Source: Centrapalus pauciflorus (lineage: Eukaryota; Streptophyta; Magnoliopsida; Asterales; Asteraceae). From it: a DNA stretch of 64,000 bases. Position numbers and translations under genes: made by a program. The stretch is from contig JAANYP010006643.1 in assembly GCA_020465985.1 (NCBI GenBank), positions 186,001 to 250,000 on the forward strand, read 5' to 3'. Below are positions 45,206-56,739 of the stretch, piece after piece. The notes below the pieces were generated by a model, which ran no database searches, had not been told where the DNA came from, and was given only the letters and a program-made list of their open reading frames with translations. Numbering within the stretch: position 1 is the first letter of the stretch; each line of letters begins with the position of its first letter.

Positions 45206-46037
45206 TTAGAAAAAAACTTGAAGAAGGATCTCAATGTTGCAACTTTTGAATCAAAATACCCGAGAGTTATGACTTTCGAATGTAATGAAAAACTCAAGTT
45301 GATATTTTCTAAGTTTGAAAAATGTGGAATCTGGACCAATTCTTCTATGAATTTTTGTAAAAACAGAATGATGTTCACCCGAAGGAATATAGTATCAAAC
45401 GAGTTTTCACAACCAACCGTTAGGAACCGTTATTTGATTTGAATAATTAAAATATTATTTGATCCACAAATTTTGAATGAAAAAAAATGGATCCGATAGA
45501 AATACTTTGAATTGAAAGGGTATTTGAAATCTAGATTAAAACTTATACTAATCGGTTATAAAAACAGAATGATGTTCACCCGAATGAATATAGTATGAAA
45601 CGAATTTTCACAACCAACCGCTTGAAATTAATCTTTGATTTTAAACACCAAAATTCAACGAACCAATAAAAAACGCAGACCAAAAAAATTTAAACTAAAG
45701 GAAAAAAACTGGAACCGAAAGTTATGAAAAATGGAACCGATATTTTTTTTTTCTTTTTGGACTGATTCGGTAGTTGGCAAAAAATTTGGAACCAAAAGTA
45801 AAACAAATGAAGGTAGGATCCGACAATTGTCAAATAATATGATCCATGATTTTAATAAAATATATAAACGCTGGCCAAACTAGATGGATGGATTTGAAAG
45901 TTAATCATAGGATCCGAAAGTTGTTGTAAACAAAAACAACCCATCTCAATAACAACCCATCACAAATTTTTACACGTGTACTCAGGAAAAGGTGTTAACC
46001 ATGAATCAAGAATTGCGATAAACAATAAAATTTCTTT
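45206..46037 (-). other. M 5' internal region
   Basis: Non-coding now. A block with GATGTTCACCCGAA and GTTTTCACAACCAACCG occurs twice, at 45361-45422 and 45562-45623, 201 bp apart. AT-rich otherwise. It should be M's leader and gag start but no open frame remains. Confidence 0.4.
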
Positions 46038-46325
46038 TTCGCAGCAGGGTTAACCACCTATTTATGCAACTAAGTTTTTTCTTTTTATCAATTTATGCAA
46101 TAAAATAGATTTTAACAACATTTATGCAACCACGTTTGAAAATTTTATTAATCTATGCAACCACATTTGAATTTGTTATCAATTTATGCAACCTTATTGA
46201 TATTTGTTACTAATTAGACAACATTTTATCTAAAATCTAAATTCACACATGTATATATATTATTAACTTTGTATCATCTCTTAATGTCACTTTATTCATT
46301 AAATTAAATCGATAAAAAATATAAG

Positions 46326-46363
<38 letters not shown>

Positions 46364-46988
46364 ATTTAAAAGTAATTTGCTTTATTATTCACTACCTTTC
46401 GTTATTTAGGACATCAAAAAACTTAAAAAAAAATCTACACTATTATAACATGCATCCATAAACCTTATTTCGATTTAAGAATCATGCATCCAATTGATTC
46501 CATTAAAGAACCTTGTTGTACAAAATATTTCAAAATCAAAAACCGATGCACCATTCGGATATAAACGTTAGTCGAAGAACTCTTTTTAATAATATATGAT
46601 TTGGTTAACCGAAAAACAAAATCGATGATATTTTCTATAATTTTCAAGTAAAGAGATAGTTGATTTTTAAATTGAAACAAGATTCATGGATGTGTTTGAA
46701 AACGGACGATATAAACTTTTTTAAGGTTTTTGATGTTGATAATGAAGGGGTGATAAATGGTGACAAAAACTAATCAGATTTCATCACAAAATAAATACGA
46801 TTATATAAAACATTTTTGATCAACACTTATTTTATTACATAGATTGATAACATATGCAAACGTGGTTGCATAAACTGGGAAAATTTTCAAACATGGTTGC
46901 ATAAAATGTATCAAAACTTATTTCGTTGCATAAATTGATAAAAAGAGAAAACGTTGTTGCATAATTATGTAGTTAACCCTTCGCAGTA
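46038..46988. mobile_element. Mutator-like MITE (element 46047-46979) with 9-bp TSD
   Basis: Ends are GGGTTAAC (46047) and GTTAACCC (46979). The first about 180 bp and last about 140 bp are inverted repeats made of TTTATGCAAC units, such as TTTTTATCAATTTATGCAA on the left against its complement on the right. The 9 bp TTCGCAGCA (46038-46046) and TTCGCAGTA (46980-46988) flank it with one mismatch. A 9-bp TSD with long inverted ends points to a Mutator-like element. No transposase is encoded. A (TTA)n microsatellite lies at 46325-46360. Confidence 0.75.
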
Positions 46989-47102
46989 TTATCTGCATCT
47001 TTTTTTCGTAGACATCACAAAACTAAAGATTCGCGAACTATATGTGCGCAGGAAAACAAACGATGAGCAGATTAACATATATCAATCAAAACCAATCTGA
47101 CT

Positions 47103-47114
47103 GCTCTGATAACA
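47103..47114 (-). other. M primer binding site
   Basis: The minus strand reads TGTTATCAGAGC, two bases inside the LTR edge, one mismatch from the TGGTATCAGAGC of S and G. Confidence 0.75.
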
Positions 47115-47116
47115 AT

Positions 47117-47282
47117 TGTAGGTCCCGAATAATCAAGCAACGCGTATAATCAAACAATATATTATAAAGATTAAGAACGAGAAACATACCAATAGCTGAA
47201 TATTATAAACCTTGAACGAAGAACACGAAGAACAAAAGTTTATTTCTCAATATGAACGAACGACTAGACACTCCAACACCTT
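47117..47282 (-). repeat. M 5' LTR, truncated
   Basis: 166 bp that match 19960-20116, with a small insertion of about 9 bp (CACGAAGAAC region). The match stops at CACCTT, where A2 env-like sequence begins. About 300 bp of LTR are missing. Confidence 0.8.
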
Positions 47283-49520
47283 AATATACCTCCAACATCT
47301 CTTAAATTCTATGACTTATATTCAAGAGAGGAACTATCATGAATTGACCATAGATATTGATGAGTTTGAACTAAAGATAACTTTCTGAAACTTCAAAAAG
47401 GCAATTTTTATTCCTGTAGAGAGATGTCCATTTTTCCTGGATCAAATAACATATGAGTAATTTTCATCTAGGGCTGAAATGTGTGAATATCTTGTGAAAG
47501 CGGGATTTGTCAATGCCCTCCCCTCTACTGGAGATTTTCACTGTATTTGAAAGGGGAGTGGTACATTGTGCGGGCATTCTTGCCAAATGTTTGACTTCTA
47601 AACATTCTGGTATCGTCGAAGCAAGCTTGGGAAACTTGAGAATCCTACATGGCATTTTATTCAACGGACACTATGATTATTGGCTAATAATCTAGAATGA
47701 ACTTATTGGACTCGCCAAAGCCAAGTCTACAACGCTCGCATACAACTGATTATCTAAGTGGCTGTGATATCTGAGTGGTTGTGAACCAGTCTGGGCAGAT
47801 TCCTAAAAGGTTTAACTCTAAACCATGTCCAGACTGGGTGATGACTCATTTGCCGAATGAAGTATTTCATCTTGAAGATGTACTGTGCTTGTTCCCGTCT
47901 TTCCTTGAATATGCTGAAGCTGATGTGACCGGGTGTGAGATTATATACAAAACTATGCTCCTATGGTTCTTGCACCATAGAGAGTTCCTACCCCAGGAGC
48001 CTCCACACAGAGTGACCATCATCTAGTTGGGGCAGCTGATTAGGGAGAATAGTTGAGGGAAAATTTTGAGAGGGGTATACAAGGGCATTTAGTGGAAAAA
48101 TCTGACCATGAACTTGGTAGTGACAGTGAGAAAACTGTGTCAACTGAGCATACCCTTAGTCTAATGATGATAAACTTTTTGTTTATTGGTGCCAACTTAG
48201 ATAATGTAATAGATAGAATAACTGAAAGTGCACTAAAAGAAATTGAATGCGTTGACCAACATTTGTAGAGCCAGGCGACTACATCCACTATTGAGGCTCA
48301 CAATGTGAGTCTTGGAGTTAAAACCGTTAGTAGCCACTAACGATTGCACACCCCACCAGCCACTCAGCTCCCTCTCAACAGGGAACTGTTTCAATTTTGC
48401 ATGGGGATATTTTATATAATCTATCTCAAGCTCATTTGGAGCCAGTAGATATCGAAATAAGAAGTCAGTCACCCCTGACTTCATCATTTTTTACCACTAT
48501 TGTAGAGACTATAGATACACATATACTTTGTACCATTGGACTTTGTGTACCGGTCAGAACATCCGTAGTGGCACCCGTTGGTGATTCACGGTGATCGGAT
48601 GGAAGTCTTGTCCTGACATACACTGATCCATTCATGAGCACAGTCCACCCTGCTTGTACGTCCCCAGAGTTTTTAATGGTAATCTAAGTGATCGCGGTTC
48701 TATATTTTCCCAAGTTCATAACAAATGACTTTTTGATAGATGTGGTTGCAGAGCAACGGTCGATTCCTACGCTGCGAGAACTGGAGGTTGATATGTCGAT
48801 AGATTACTTACAGAGTCTCCTGGTAAGAAAGATGATTTCCATGTCAAAATGAACAAGTAGCTTTTGATAAGGTGTTCGTTTCACACAGAATGGATTGACT
48901 GGAGAATAAAATTGATAGACTTGAAGGAAAATTTTATAAGATGCAGAGTAGTGTGGTGACTGAGGTAGAAAAGTTGAATAAAAAACTACTTATTGTTGAA
49001 GATACTAGCAAGGCTTAGTCTCTAAAATAAAAATATGATGATCAAGATTACTCTGACGATCATCATGAGGGGGAGACAACTAGACAGAGGACTGGGCCAT
49101 CAATGAATGTAGGTGATCTGGTGGTAGTTGAATAAGAAAGAACTGAAAAAGCAAATGTTGATAACTCTATTGGAGGAAATGTTGAGTTGGGTGCTAAATA
49201 TGAACATCTATAGTTGGTTGTGACATCATCACCGTTAAATGTCACACCACTAGCAATTGAACTTCCAATTAAAGAAGTGATTGTTACTTAGATAGTAGAG
49301 GAAGAGTCAAGGGTTGAAGAGCCTAAGACTGATGAAATAAAGATGACAAAGGTTGTTATGATTGATGAATAAGAGGAAGAGGAAGTGGAGTTAGTATATT
49401 ATTGTAGTGAATCTGAAGTGTTTGGAGACACTTTTGTCAATAATTCTTCAGAATCTGATGACATCCCACAAAGTCTAATTCATGTTAACATCAAACAGCT
49501 TCAAATTTGCCCATAATTTT
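47283..49520 (+). pseudogene. A2 env-like ORF, main part, decayed
   Basis: Starts with YLQHLLNSMTY and LTIDIDEFELKITF, which align with VYLNQFWHTIKF and VTIDQFKAKITL in A1. At 48340 the nucleotides CGATTGCACACCCCACCAGC match GTGATTGCACACCCCACCGG of A1 at 10120, and both continue with CTCAACA(G/A)GGA. From 49000 on, DDHHEGE and Glu-rich stretches match A1 at 10860-11000. Stops interrupt all frames. The C-terminal part is missing, since an LTR starts near 49547. Confidence 0.65.
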
Positions 49521-49546
49521 GAGCCCAACAATCCCCTCAAAGACCA

Positions 49547-49890
49547 TTGATATTCTAGAATCATCTTCTTGGATTTATTATTTCAATCTTGTGAACTTAT
49601 TTTGTAATAAAATGTATTTATTTCATTTTCCATGTAATTTTCTCTTTTATAGAAAATTGAGGGGTATTTTATGTAAATCCATAAAAGTTAGGCCTAGCTA
49701 TAAATAAATTATTATACCGAGGGTTTTGTGTAACAACTTGGAAAATTATTGAATATTCCATATTGTGTTTGACGGCTACATGAATGAGCATTGATTGAGT
49801 GACTTTATTCTCTTTGTTCTTTCATTAATCTATCATATAATAATCACATTGTCCCTATGAGTGCAAAATATATTACTGGGTTCATTGTTG
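49547..49890 (+). repeat. copia LTR, plus orientation (approximate ends)
   Basis: AT-rich with GAGGGGTATTTTATG and CTATAAATAAATT (about 49700), shared in reverse with the LTR at 15055-15336 (TACCCCTCAACTTTCTAG). It is followed by a primer site, so it acts as a 5' LTR. Confidence 0.6.
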
Positions 49891-49894
49891 TAAA

Positions 49895-49906
49895 TGGTAT
49901 CAGAAC
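49895..49906 (+). other. primer binding site
   Basis: TGGTATCAGAAC, one mismatch from the initiator Met-tRNA primer site in S. Confidence 0.75.
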
Positions 49907-50703
49907 ATTGAAGTGGATTTTAACTGATAATCCTTAGATTTGGGGTGTTATTGTTGTTGTTCATCGACTTCGACTGCTAGACCTCTCGAGTTTTCACTTT
50001 AAATCACTCTTAAATCTTCTGTTTTGCTTGTGTTTTGCCATACATGTGATTGGAACTTGTTTACGTATTAATTTCGAGCATCATAGTTCAATTTCTACAT
50101 GTTTTAGGCTTCCATTTTGCCTCAAATCATTCTGTTCAACCTCTTGTCGCTGTTCATTGACTTTTTTTTTAGACCTTTTTGCTTAAAAATACCCTCATTT
50201 AGGTGTTTTTTTCGGTAAACTTTGTTTATTAAAGTTGTTTCTATAATTATTCTGAGCACTTAGGTATCATTTTTTTAGGATTTAAAACAAATATTTGGCT
50301 AAAATCTGAATTTTCTTCTTACAACTGGTACTGTAATATTGAAATTTTTTTACTAAGTCCCTTCTTCAGATTTCGAACTTCAAATCCGTTCATTTTGCTT
50401 GTCACTTTATGCTTAGTTTTCTAATTTTAAACTCTTGTCTCACAACCAAAGTTCAGACCCTACCATCCGAACTTCGTATCCTCTGTTTGTCATACACTTC
50501 GCTTTCTCTCGGTTCATCATCCAAACATCAGATACCCTAAACCCGAAATTCGCATTACCCACCAACTTCGCACCAAATCCATCCGAACATTGTGTGCCAT
50601 ACGAACTTCGGATCTCATCATACGAACTTCAAAACCCGTATTCGAACTTTAGTTTCCAATTGAAAAGATCACTTTTTCACAACATTTAATTCTCAATTCA
50701 ATC
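49907..50703 (+). other. copia leader with CCGAACTTC-type motifs
   Basis: No ORF. From 50445 to 50660, CCGAACTTCG and near variants (CATCCGAAC, ACGAACTTC) recur about every 25-40 bp. The same motif type is seen at 14870-15050. Confidence 0.5.
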
Positions 50704-51870
50704 ATGTCGAGAGAGGCTCTTGTCTTGGGATCTGAGAACAGACATCCTGTTCTCTACCCAGACGAGTACGAACAATGGAAGAAGTGGTTCTTAAAATTTG
50801 TAAGCATGCAACCCATGGGTCATCTGATAATCCAGTCTATCAAGGAAGGATCTACTATCTTCTACTCGGATTATATCCACTGCAGTTCCTCTTTCTAGAG
50901 AGAAAAGTGGTCCTTAGGATGATAAGAAGAGAGAAAGACAAAGATCTGATTAGATAGTTGAACACTTGTTATATCAGGCCCTACCGACAAACATCTTTGT
51001 GAGTGTTGATAGCAAGATGTCCGTTAAAGAAATGTGGGACGAACTAGAGATGAAAATGCTTGGATGTGACTTGAATGACCAGGAAAAGATTGAAGAGGCT
51101 AAGGCCGAATTTTCAGAACTCCGGGCAAAGGTTGGTGAATCCTTACAGGCGACCTTCACTCAGTTTTGCATTGTGTTGAATGAAGTCAACAAGCTGCACA
51201 TCTTCAAGGATAGGGATGAAATCAACATCCAGATGCGATGGAACTAGTCGCCCTTGAGGACTACTAAGTCGTCGAGGAATCTGACGATGAGGAAGAACAT
51301 GGTCAAAACTAATATATGGACAAAAGAATTGGTCTTCTCACAGATCTTGCCAACTTGGAATAACTATCAGACAAGTCTGTAGAGGGGGAGATCACTGAAG
51401 ATCCTCCAGCATGTCTGGTGACAAATTCTACGGACCCCAAATGTTCCACGTCTGGATCAGAGACTAGTGAGGTACATTCCATTTATTTTTACAAGTCAAT
51501 AAATGAAAAATTTATTAAGAATGAATGTAAATGGCACACACAACTGCTTGAGTTAGAAGCAAAATATAATGCTGAAAAAGATATGTGTGTGAAATTTGAA
51601 TAACTTGTACAATCTTTTAAGGGAAACTTTTGAGAAGAACTGGCTAAATGACCATAATCTTGTGAAACATCTTGCGTGAAAAAGTAATGGTTGAGGATAA
51701 GAACATTTCACTTAATAATTATATCTAAACAATCAATGAGGAAAATAGTTCCTTGAAGTCCGAATTAATAGTTCTTACAAAACGATTAGAGTCTTTAAAT
51801 GTTGAGAATTTTGAAAACGAAAGAAAATTTAAAATGATCGAAGAAGAGAGATGTTGCAGTGGCCACAAAC
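50704..51870 (+). pseudogene. copia gag, decayed
   Basis: Starts MSREALVLGSENRHPVLYPD and EYEQWKKWFLKF, then after a frame break LLYQALPTNIFVSVDSKMSV and KEMWDELEMKML (50966-51247), the UBN2-like gag core. A third piece (51418-51603) with HTQLLELEAKYNAEKDM is a coiled coil, and KSELIVLTKRLESLNVENFE follows to about 51860. No zinc knuckle or pol; an LTR in the other direction follows at 51878. Confidence 0.75.
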
Positions 51871-51877
51871 AAATATT

Positions 51878-52174
51878 AAACACTCACACTGATTTATGTA
51901 TGATTATGCGGCTGATTCATGCAAAATAACAAAGAGAATGATAAACTCTATCAATGTTAACCAAGCACATGTGTAGCCGCCAACCTTTTTCAGAATATTC
52001 TCAATTGAAAAGTTTTCAAAAATTACAAAACCCTAGGTAAAACTTGTCTTTTATACATAGGTCCTAAGGTTGAGGGGTTACATAAACTACCCTTCAACTT
52101 TCTACTAAAAGATAATATTACATAGAAATAATTAACAATTACATGGAAATAAAATGATTACATTTATATTTCCA
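51878..52174 (-). repeat. copia LTR, minus orientation, with purine tract
   Basis: The minus strand has TATGGGGAG (52184-52176) and then TTGGAAATATAAATG. It shares GGTAAAACTTGTCTTTTATA and CCCTTCAACTTTCTA-type segments (plus strand) with 15055-15336. It is inverted relative to the LTR at 49547-49890, and together they bracket the gag fragment. Confidence 0.55.
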
Positions 52175-52184
52175 ACTCCCCATA

Positions 52185-53084
52185 GGGATAAAAGATAAAT
52201 TTACAACTGATTACACATTTTTACTCACTTGAATTTCATGCAATGATCACATAGACATAATCAATTGCTTAGTCAAGTTAATCGTAAATACTTTAACCAA
52301 TAAATCTCGGCATAGCGCATGCAACATTCATTACTTGTCTTAATTCCTAAACTAATGGACTTGGCACAAATAATAATATCACGATGAACTATCTTGCTTT
52401 TACCAATCAAACCATTTACCCATAATAATAACCGAATGTATATCATTTGCATTACATAAAGTATTCAAGAAACACAAAAAACAACAACACTTAAAATGAT
52501 ATTCAAGAAAGTAAAACTTAGTCGTAGATCCTCCGCAAACGGCTATGGGGTTTAGCCGCTCATCGTACGCTCTTCATCGGGAATAATTGGAGACGTCATC
52601 GTAGACTCGAACGTTTGCAATCCACCTTCTTCGTAATCAAATCGTGAATCAATTCCGGCATGGTTTCGCCAACATTTTCAACACTTTCAGGACTTCTCAA
52701 AACGGCTGTCAACGACCTCTATTTATAGAGGAAGTGAAAATTAGGGTTTTGGGCTCAAAAACACGTCTGCAAGAATTTCACGCCGCACCAGCGTAGGCCT
52801 GGACGTAGGCCTACGCAATGCCCTGCGCTGGGGGTACAGCCTGGGCTACGCCAGCCTGCGCTGAAAGTGCTCTCTAACTCCAAATAGTTCTGTTTTGCAG
52901 CATAGGGTGGCGCAGGTCTGCGCCCCCACCGGCTCGGTTTGCGTTGAATTCTGGAGCTGCTTCTATTTGACTTCTTGACCCTGAAACATAATTTGGGAGT
53001 AAAAGTATGGCAGTTACAAAGCACCGGTGCTTAAAGTAAGCCTTAAACGATACTAAAAACGCATAAAATTATAGTCCTATCAAA
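52185..53084 (-). repeat. T1 3' LTR-like sequence
   Basis: Follows a purine tract on the minus strand (AAGTTGGGGAGG, 53096-53085). It contains a GC-rich patch with repeated GCGTAGGCC/GGCCTACG motifs (52790-52860) and a TATA box CTATAAATAG (minus strand, 52728-52719) followed by a leader-like sequence. The left end is not defined. Confidence 0.45.
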
Positions 53085-53096
53085 CCTCCCCAACTT
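53085..53096 (-). other. T1 polypurine tract
   Basis: AAGTTGGGGAGG, identical at 58743-58754 and with one mismatch at 56209-56220. Such a sequence ahead of the LTR is usual in Athila/Tat-type gypsy elements. Confidence 0.55.
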
Positions 53097-53099
53097 AAC

Positions 53100-53960
53100 T
53101 CTTGGTCATCCCCGAACAAGCCTTTGGAATCAGAATTAACTATGTACCGGATATAAACTAGCAGTGTGTCTAGAAATTCTATGTTAAGCTAGCCTTCACA
53201 ATAATGCATTAATACTTTTACTATGTATACCTAAAGACGTTTCAGTCAAAATATATTTTCCTTAGAATTTATATAATGTATCTCACTCTTGGAAATTACC
53301 CTTTTAGCTCAAGGTTACAAAATTTAAAACACGTGGGTCTTTTGACAATCTTTTCCCTCTATGCATGTTTACAATAAAATTTTTCTTTTTAATACCATGC
53401 TTATATATATCTTTCTTTCTAACTGAAGTTATCTAGACGGTCCATGTAGCGAGATTTAGGTCAATCACTCCCAAACCAGATGGTTTTAGAGGATTATGCA
53501 TGAGTGGTACCCCAACGGACTTAACTTCCTGAACCATCTAGACTATAATTGAATCGTTTTTAGGCTAAAAATGTGATTAAGCTCTCCTCCTTATTACATG
53601 AGTTTTCCAAAATCTTTTGACACATTACTTATATTTAAGTCCGAATATATCTTAACCTACTTGAATTTGATTTACATAACAAAAAAAGTTAACTGTTATT
53701 ATGACTCTTATCTTAATTATAGAATACCCTATTAACACTAGCCAATTCCCGAGGACACATATTTTCTATTTATCATCATTTTCCATGGCCTGATCGGCAA
53801 ACAAGACTCAAATGGGGAAGGCATGAAGAACTATATAAACATTAAAAAATAGAAAAGGACTCGACTAAGAATAAAAGTAAACATTACTAAAGTAAAGAAA
53901 TTAAATGCAACTACAAAACTAAAATAAGAACAAAGGACAAGGAAAGATAGTACCCGATCA
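53100..53960 (-). other. stretch between T1 ORF and purine tract
   Basis: AT-rich, no ORF of note. I see nothing further here. Confidence 0.3.
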
Positions 53961-54391
53961 TCAAAATGGAGGAGGAGGACCGAAGACGCTGCTGAAGAAA
54001 TCTCCATACGGGCCTTGATCTGTGGGGTCTTCTGGTGGAGGCGATAATAGGTGAACAAGGATTTGGTCGTGTAAATCTTGCCTGCCATGCGCCGGGTAGC
54101 GCTGATAAGTATCTACGACAGGGTCATATGGCTGGTAGTTGGGCATAGTGTAATCAGCATATGACTGATATGGCAAACCGGCGTGGGAATCCTCGTGATA
54201 TCGGACTCCCTCCCATTCATATCATCATCTAACCTCTGGGTCACATCCTCACGGAACTCACCCTGACCTACCACAAGATCATCTAACCGCCGCATAACGC
54301 GGTTAAATTCAACATCGTCATTGCCTCGACTGTGCGAGGTAGACGCCCCCCTGTTTGGCTCTTTGGGCCGAACTTCCGCTTCATTCGCGAC

Positions 54392-54442
<51 letters not shown>

Positions 54443-55377
54443 CTCATCCTCCGTGTAGTTAGTTTCCTTGTCGAATATCTCAAACCCCTCGTCAACTTCC
54501 CTAAAAATCAGAATGGGGAACATGCCGGCCGTAATGTACGTCGCCGAGACTAGAGAAGCAAGGGAATCGAATGAACGTGCACCCATCCAATCACGGAATG
54601 TAGAGATCAACCATTTGTGGGTAATGATAATCCTCTCTCTCGTGTCATACATAGCCCAAATATCATTAATGACTGTCCATGCAAAGGACAGTTTGGGCTT
54701 ACCCTTGAGAAGGGCATAAAGGACAGTGATGTCCATGTGCCTGACCTTAGACAGGTGGCTATCTCGTGGAAAAATATTGTTCACGATTATCTTATGAAGT
54801 ACCTTTCACCTAGGGGATAAATCCTTCCTATTATAGGAAGTGGAATCTTCTTCTTCCTCAGTGGTTTCGTTAAACACCTTGCACACCTGTTCAACCCATT
54901 CTCCAGTCCAGGTCAAATCGGTAAAGGCCAATTGGGCCTCTGACTTATACTCGTACCCACGTTGGGTAGACCCTTCATTACCCACTCCGGTATCTAAATT
55001 AAACAATTGGCGAAGGATTTTAGCATCCATCGCCATGTCCCTCCCATGGATCGTGCCTATCAACCTAAGCTTATTATACGTGTTACCCATCTCCCTCCGA
55101 AGAGTAGACATCCACTCAACTACATCGGCCTGATGAATATGTGGGCCGCCTAAATCGAACACTCCCTCCCATCCTAAGAAGTCAAACAAGTATGAGACTC
55201 CATAATCCTCGAAGTCCTGTCTCCTAACCCTCTTTTCCACTAAAACACGCCTAGAATATTTCTTGTAATGAAATAACTGCGTTCAAATTTCTTCCGGCTG
55301 TTGGGATAACAAAAGGTTGGGAACCATTCTTCTAGCACATCAACGTGTTGGGTTCGTTGGCGTGTTCTTCTTTCCAT
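53961..55377 (-). pseudogene. T1 ORF: 'putative plant transposon protein'-type, two frameshifts
   Basis: Begins ATGGAAAGAAGAACACG at 55377, right after TTGTAG. The protein sense runs MERRTRQRTQ, RVLVEKRVRRQDFEDYG, SYLFDFLGWEGVFDLGG, EWMSTLRREMG, GRDMAMDAKILRQLFNLD, HMDITVLYALLKGKPKLSFA and then IITHKWLISTFRDWMG. This pattern (a helical domain of about 250 residues with LGW, a GxI segment and an L(F/L)xL motif) is the plant transposon ORF seen next to gypsy elements, comparable to the Pfam family Transposase_32. Frameshifts lie near 55265 and 54150. A (GA)n run at 54391-54440 encodes an Arg-Glu repeat. A Pro/Tyr-rich tail ends at 53961. Real function unknown. Confidence 0.65.
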
Positions 55378-55379
55378 CT

Positions 55380-56207
55380 ACAAGTTGACAATCAATCAAT
55401 TATGTATAAGATAAATTTAATAATGTAACCTATAATTACATTTTTCACAATTACGCTCACTATGTTTAGATGCATATATGTATACTTTTACGCCTAATTA
55501 TGCATATCTCATATATATAGTCTATAACTTGTCATCATATTAAGTACTAAACATGTATTCTATATATTAATAAAAATCCATTTAGCACATAATATCCATT
55601 TTCTAGCTAATTACCCAAACTTTATAGCTTATAAAACTATATGCACATTTAGGCAACCAACTTTTATAAATCCAACTTATTTTCTAGAATTTAACCATGA
55701 CAAATTAACTAAAATAGCATCTAAACATATATCTCAACATACATATTTCAAGATTATCATCACATCTATGCAATTTAATATACTTTGACTTTAAAAAGTC
55801 AAAATTACCATGAAAACTCAATGGATGACCATGAAGCTCCATACTCTCATTTTGCTCAAAAAGTATGAAATAACTTGCATTTAAACAATAAAAACACTAA
55901 CCTCGATGATTGAAAGCTCAAAGATGGTAAAAATATAACTTTTTTCTTCACCCACTTCTTAACCCAAAAATCTCCCAAATGGATGAAAATATCCACAAGG
56001 AGGTGATTTTTAGCTTAGATATTTGTTATAGATGGTAGTGTGAGTGTTTTTAGGCTTGGGTTTGCAAATTTTAGCACAAAAATGAACCAAAGATGGGGTA
56101 GCCGCACACAAGCCGTAGGGTAAAGGACGTTTAGGGTTTGTGAAAATGTGGTCTAAAAAATTTTTTGTGGAGGCTAAATTAATTACTTAAAACATTATTG
56201 CAACCTA
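55380..56207 (-). other. non-coding stretch, possible T2 LTR
   Basis: Follows the purine tract at 56209-56220 on the minus strand. AT-rich with AGGGTTT-like motifs. I do not see similarity to the T1 or T3 sequence past the tract, so calling it an LTR rests on position only. Confidence 0.3.
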
Positions 56208-56208
56208 C

Positions 56209-56220
56209 CCTCTCCAACTT
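56209..56220 (-). other. T2 purine tract
   Basis: AAGTTGGAGAGG, preceded on the minus strand by GACGAGGACGTC, as is usual for the 3' end of gypsy elements. Confidence 0.5.
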
Positions 56221-56739
56221 AGACCGTTGTGACGTCCTCGTCACATTAAAATACTAGAATCACTTAAGAATGAAAGATATATCGGCACATATTCCTTGCT
56301 AAAAATTAAACTCAAATAAATTCAAACTCAAACTTGCAATTATAAAATTCACACAACACTTTAAATAAAAATAAACAACTGAAAAATAAAGTACGATTAC
56401 AATCAGAAACCACATCACATCAAAAATATAAAAAAACCAAACAATACTTAATGTCTCACACGCAAACCAAACATATTTTTGAAAATAACTTAGAAATCTT
56501 TCGGAGGTATGACGACTTCTTCTAGCTCTGCTACCGTCAACTATAGATTCGTAAGCCAGTCTGAGTGCACTTCAAACATCTTATCAGTCTTCTTTTGTCC
56601 CGCTTAGCAAAGTTTTGTTCGTGTTAACCAGGCTAGTCATGACATATTTCAGAACATCTATCTGAGTCATCATCAAATCTATCATCGACACTTTCTTCCA
56701 TGGCCTCTCGTCATCCTCGTCTAACTCCATCCTAGCTTT

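Larger units (their letters stand above)
19960..47282 (-). mobile_element. element M: minus-strand copia element containing nested elements G, S and a MITE
   Basis: The 3' LTR ends at 19960 and the 5' LTR begins its inner edge at 47117. Both edges read GGGACCTACA on the minus strand. A primer site follows the 5' LTR, and gag-like sequence lies at 44837-45205 and 29700-31238, directly contiguous once element S is removed. A G-run and the LTR start lie at 28285. No pol is present. The 5' LTR is cut at 47282, where A2 env-like sequence resumes, so a deletion removed the outer part of the LTR, the right TSD and some of A2. Without the nested insertions M is about 5 kb. Confidence 0.75.

Noticed and set aside
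52755..53024. 89-codon minus-strand ORF in the GC-rich patch
   Set aside because: Results from GCGTAGGCC repeats in an LTR-like region upstream of a TATA box; no domain.
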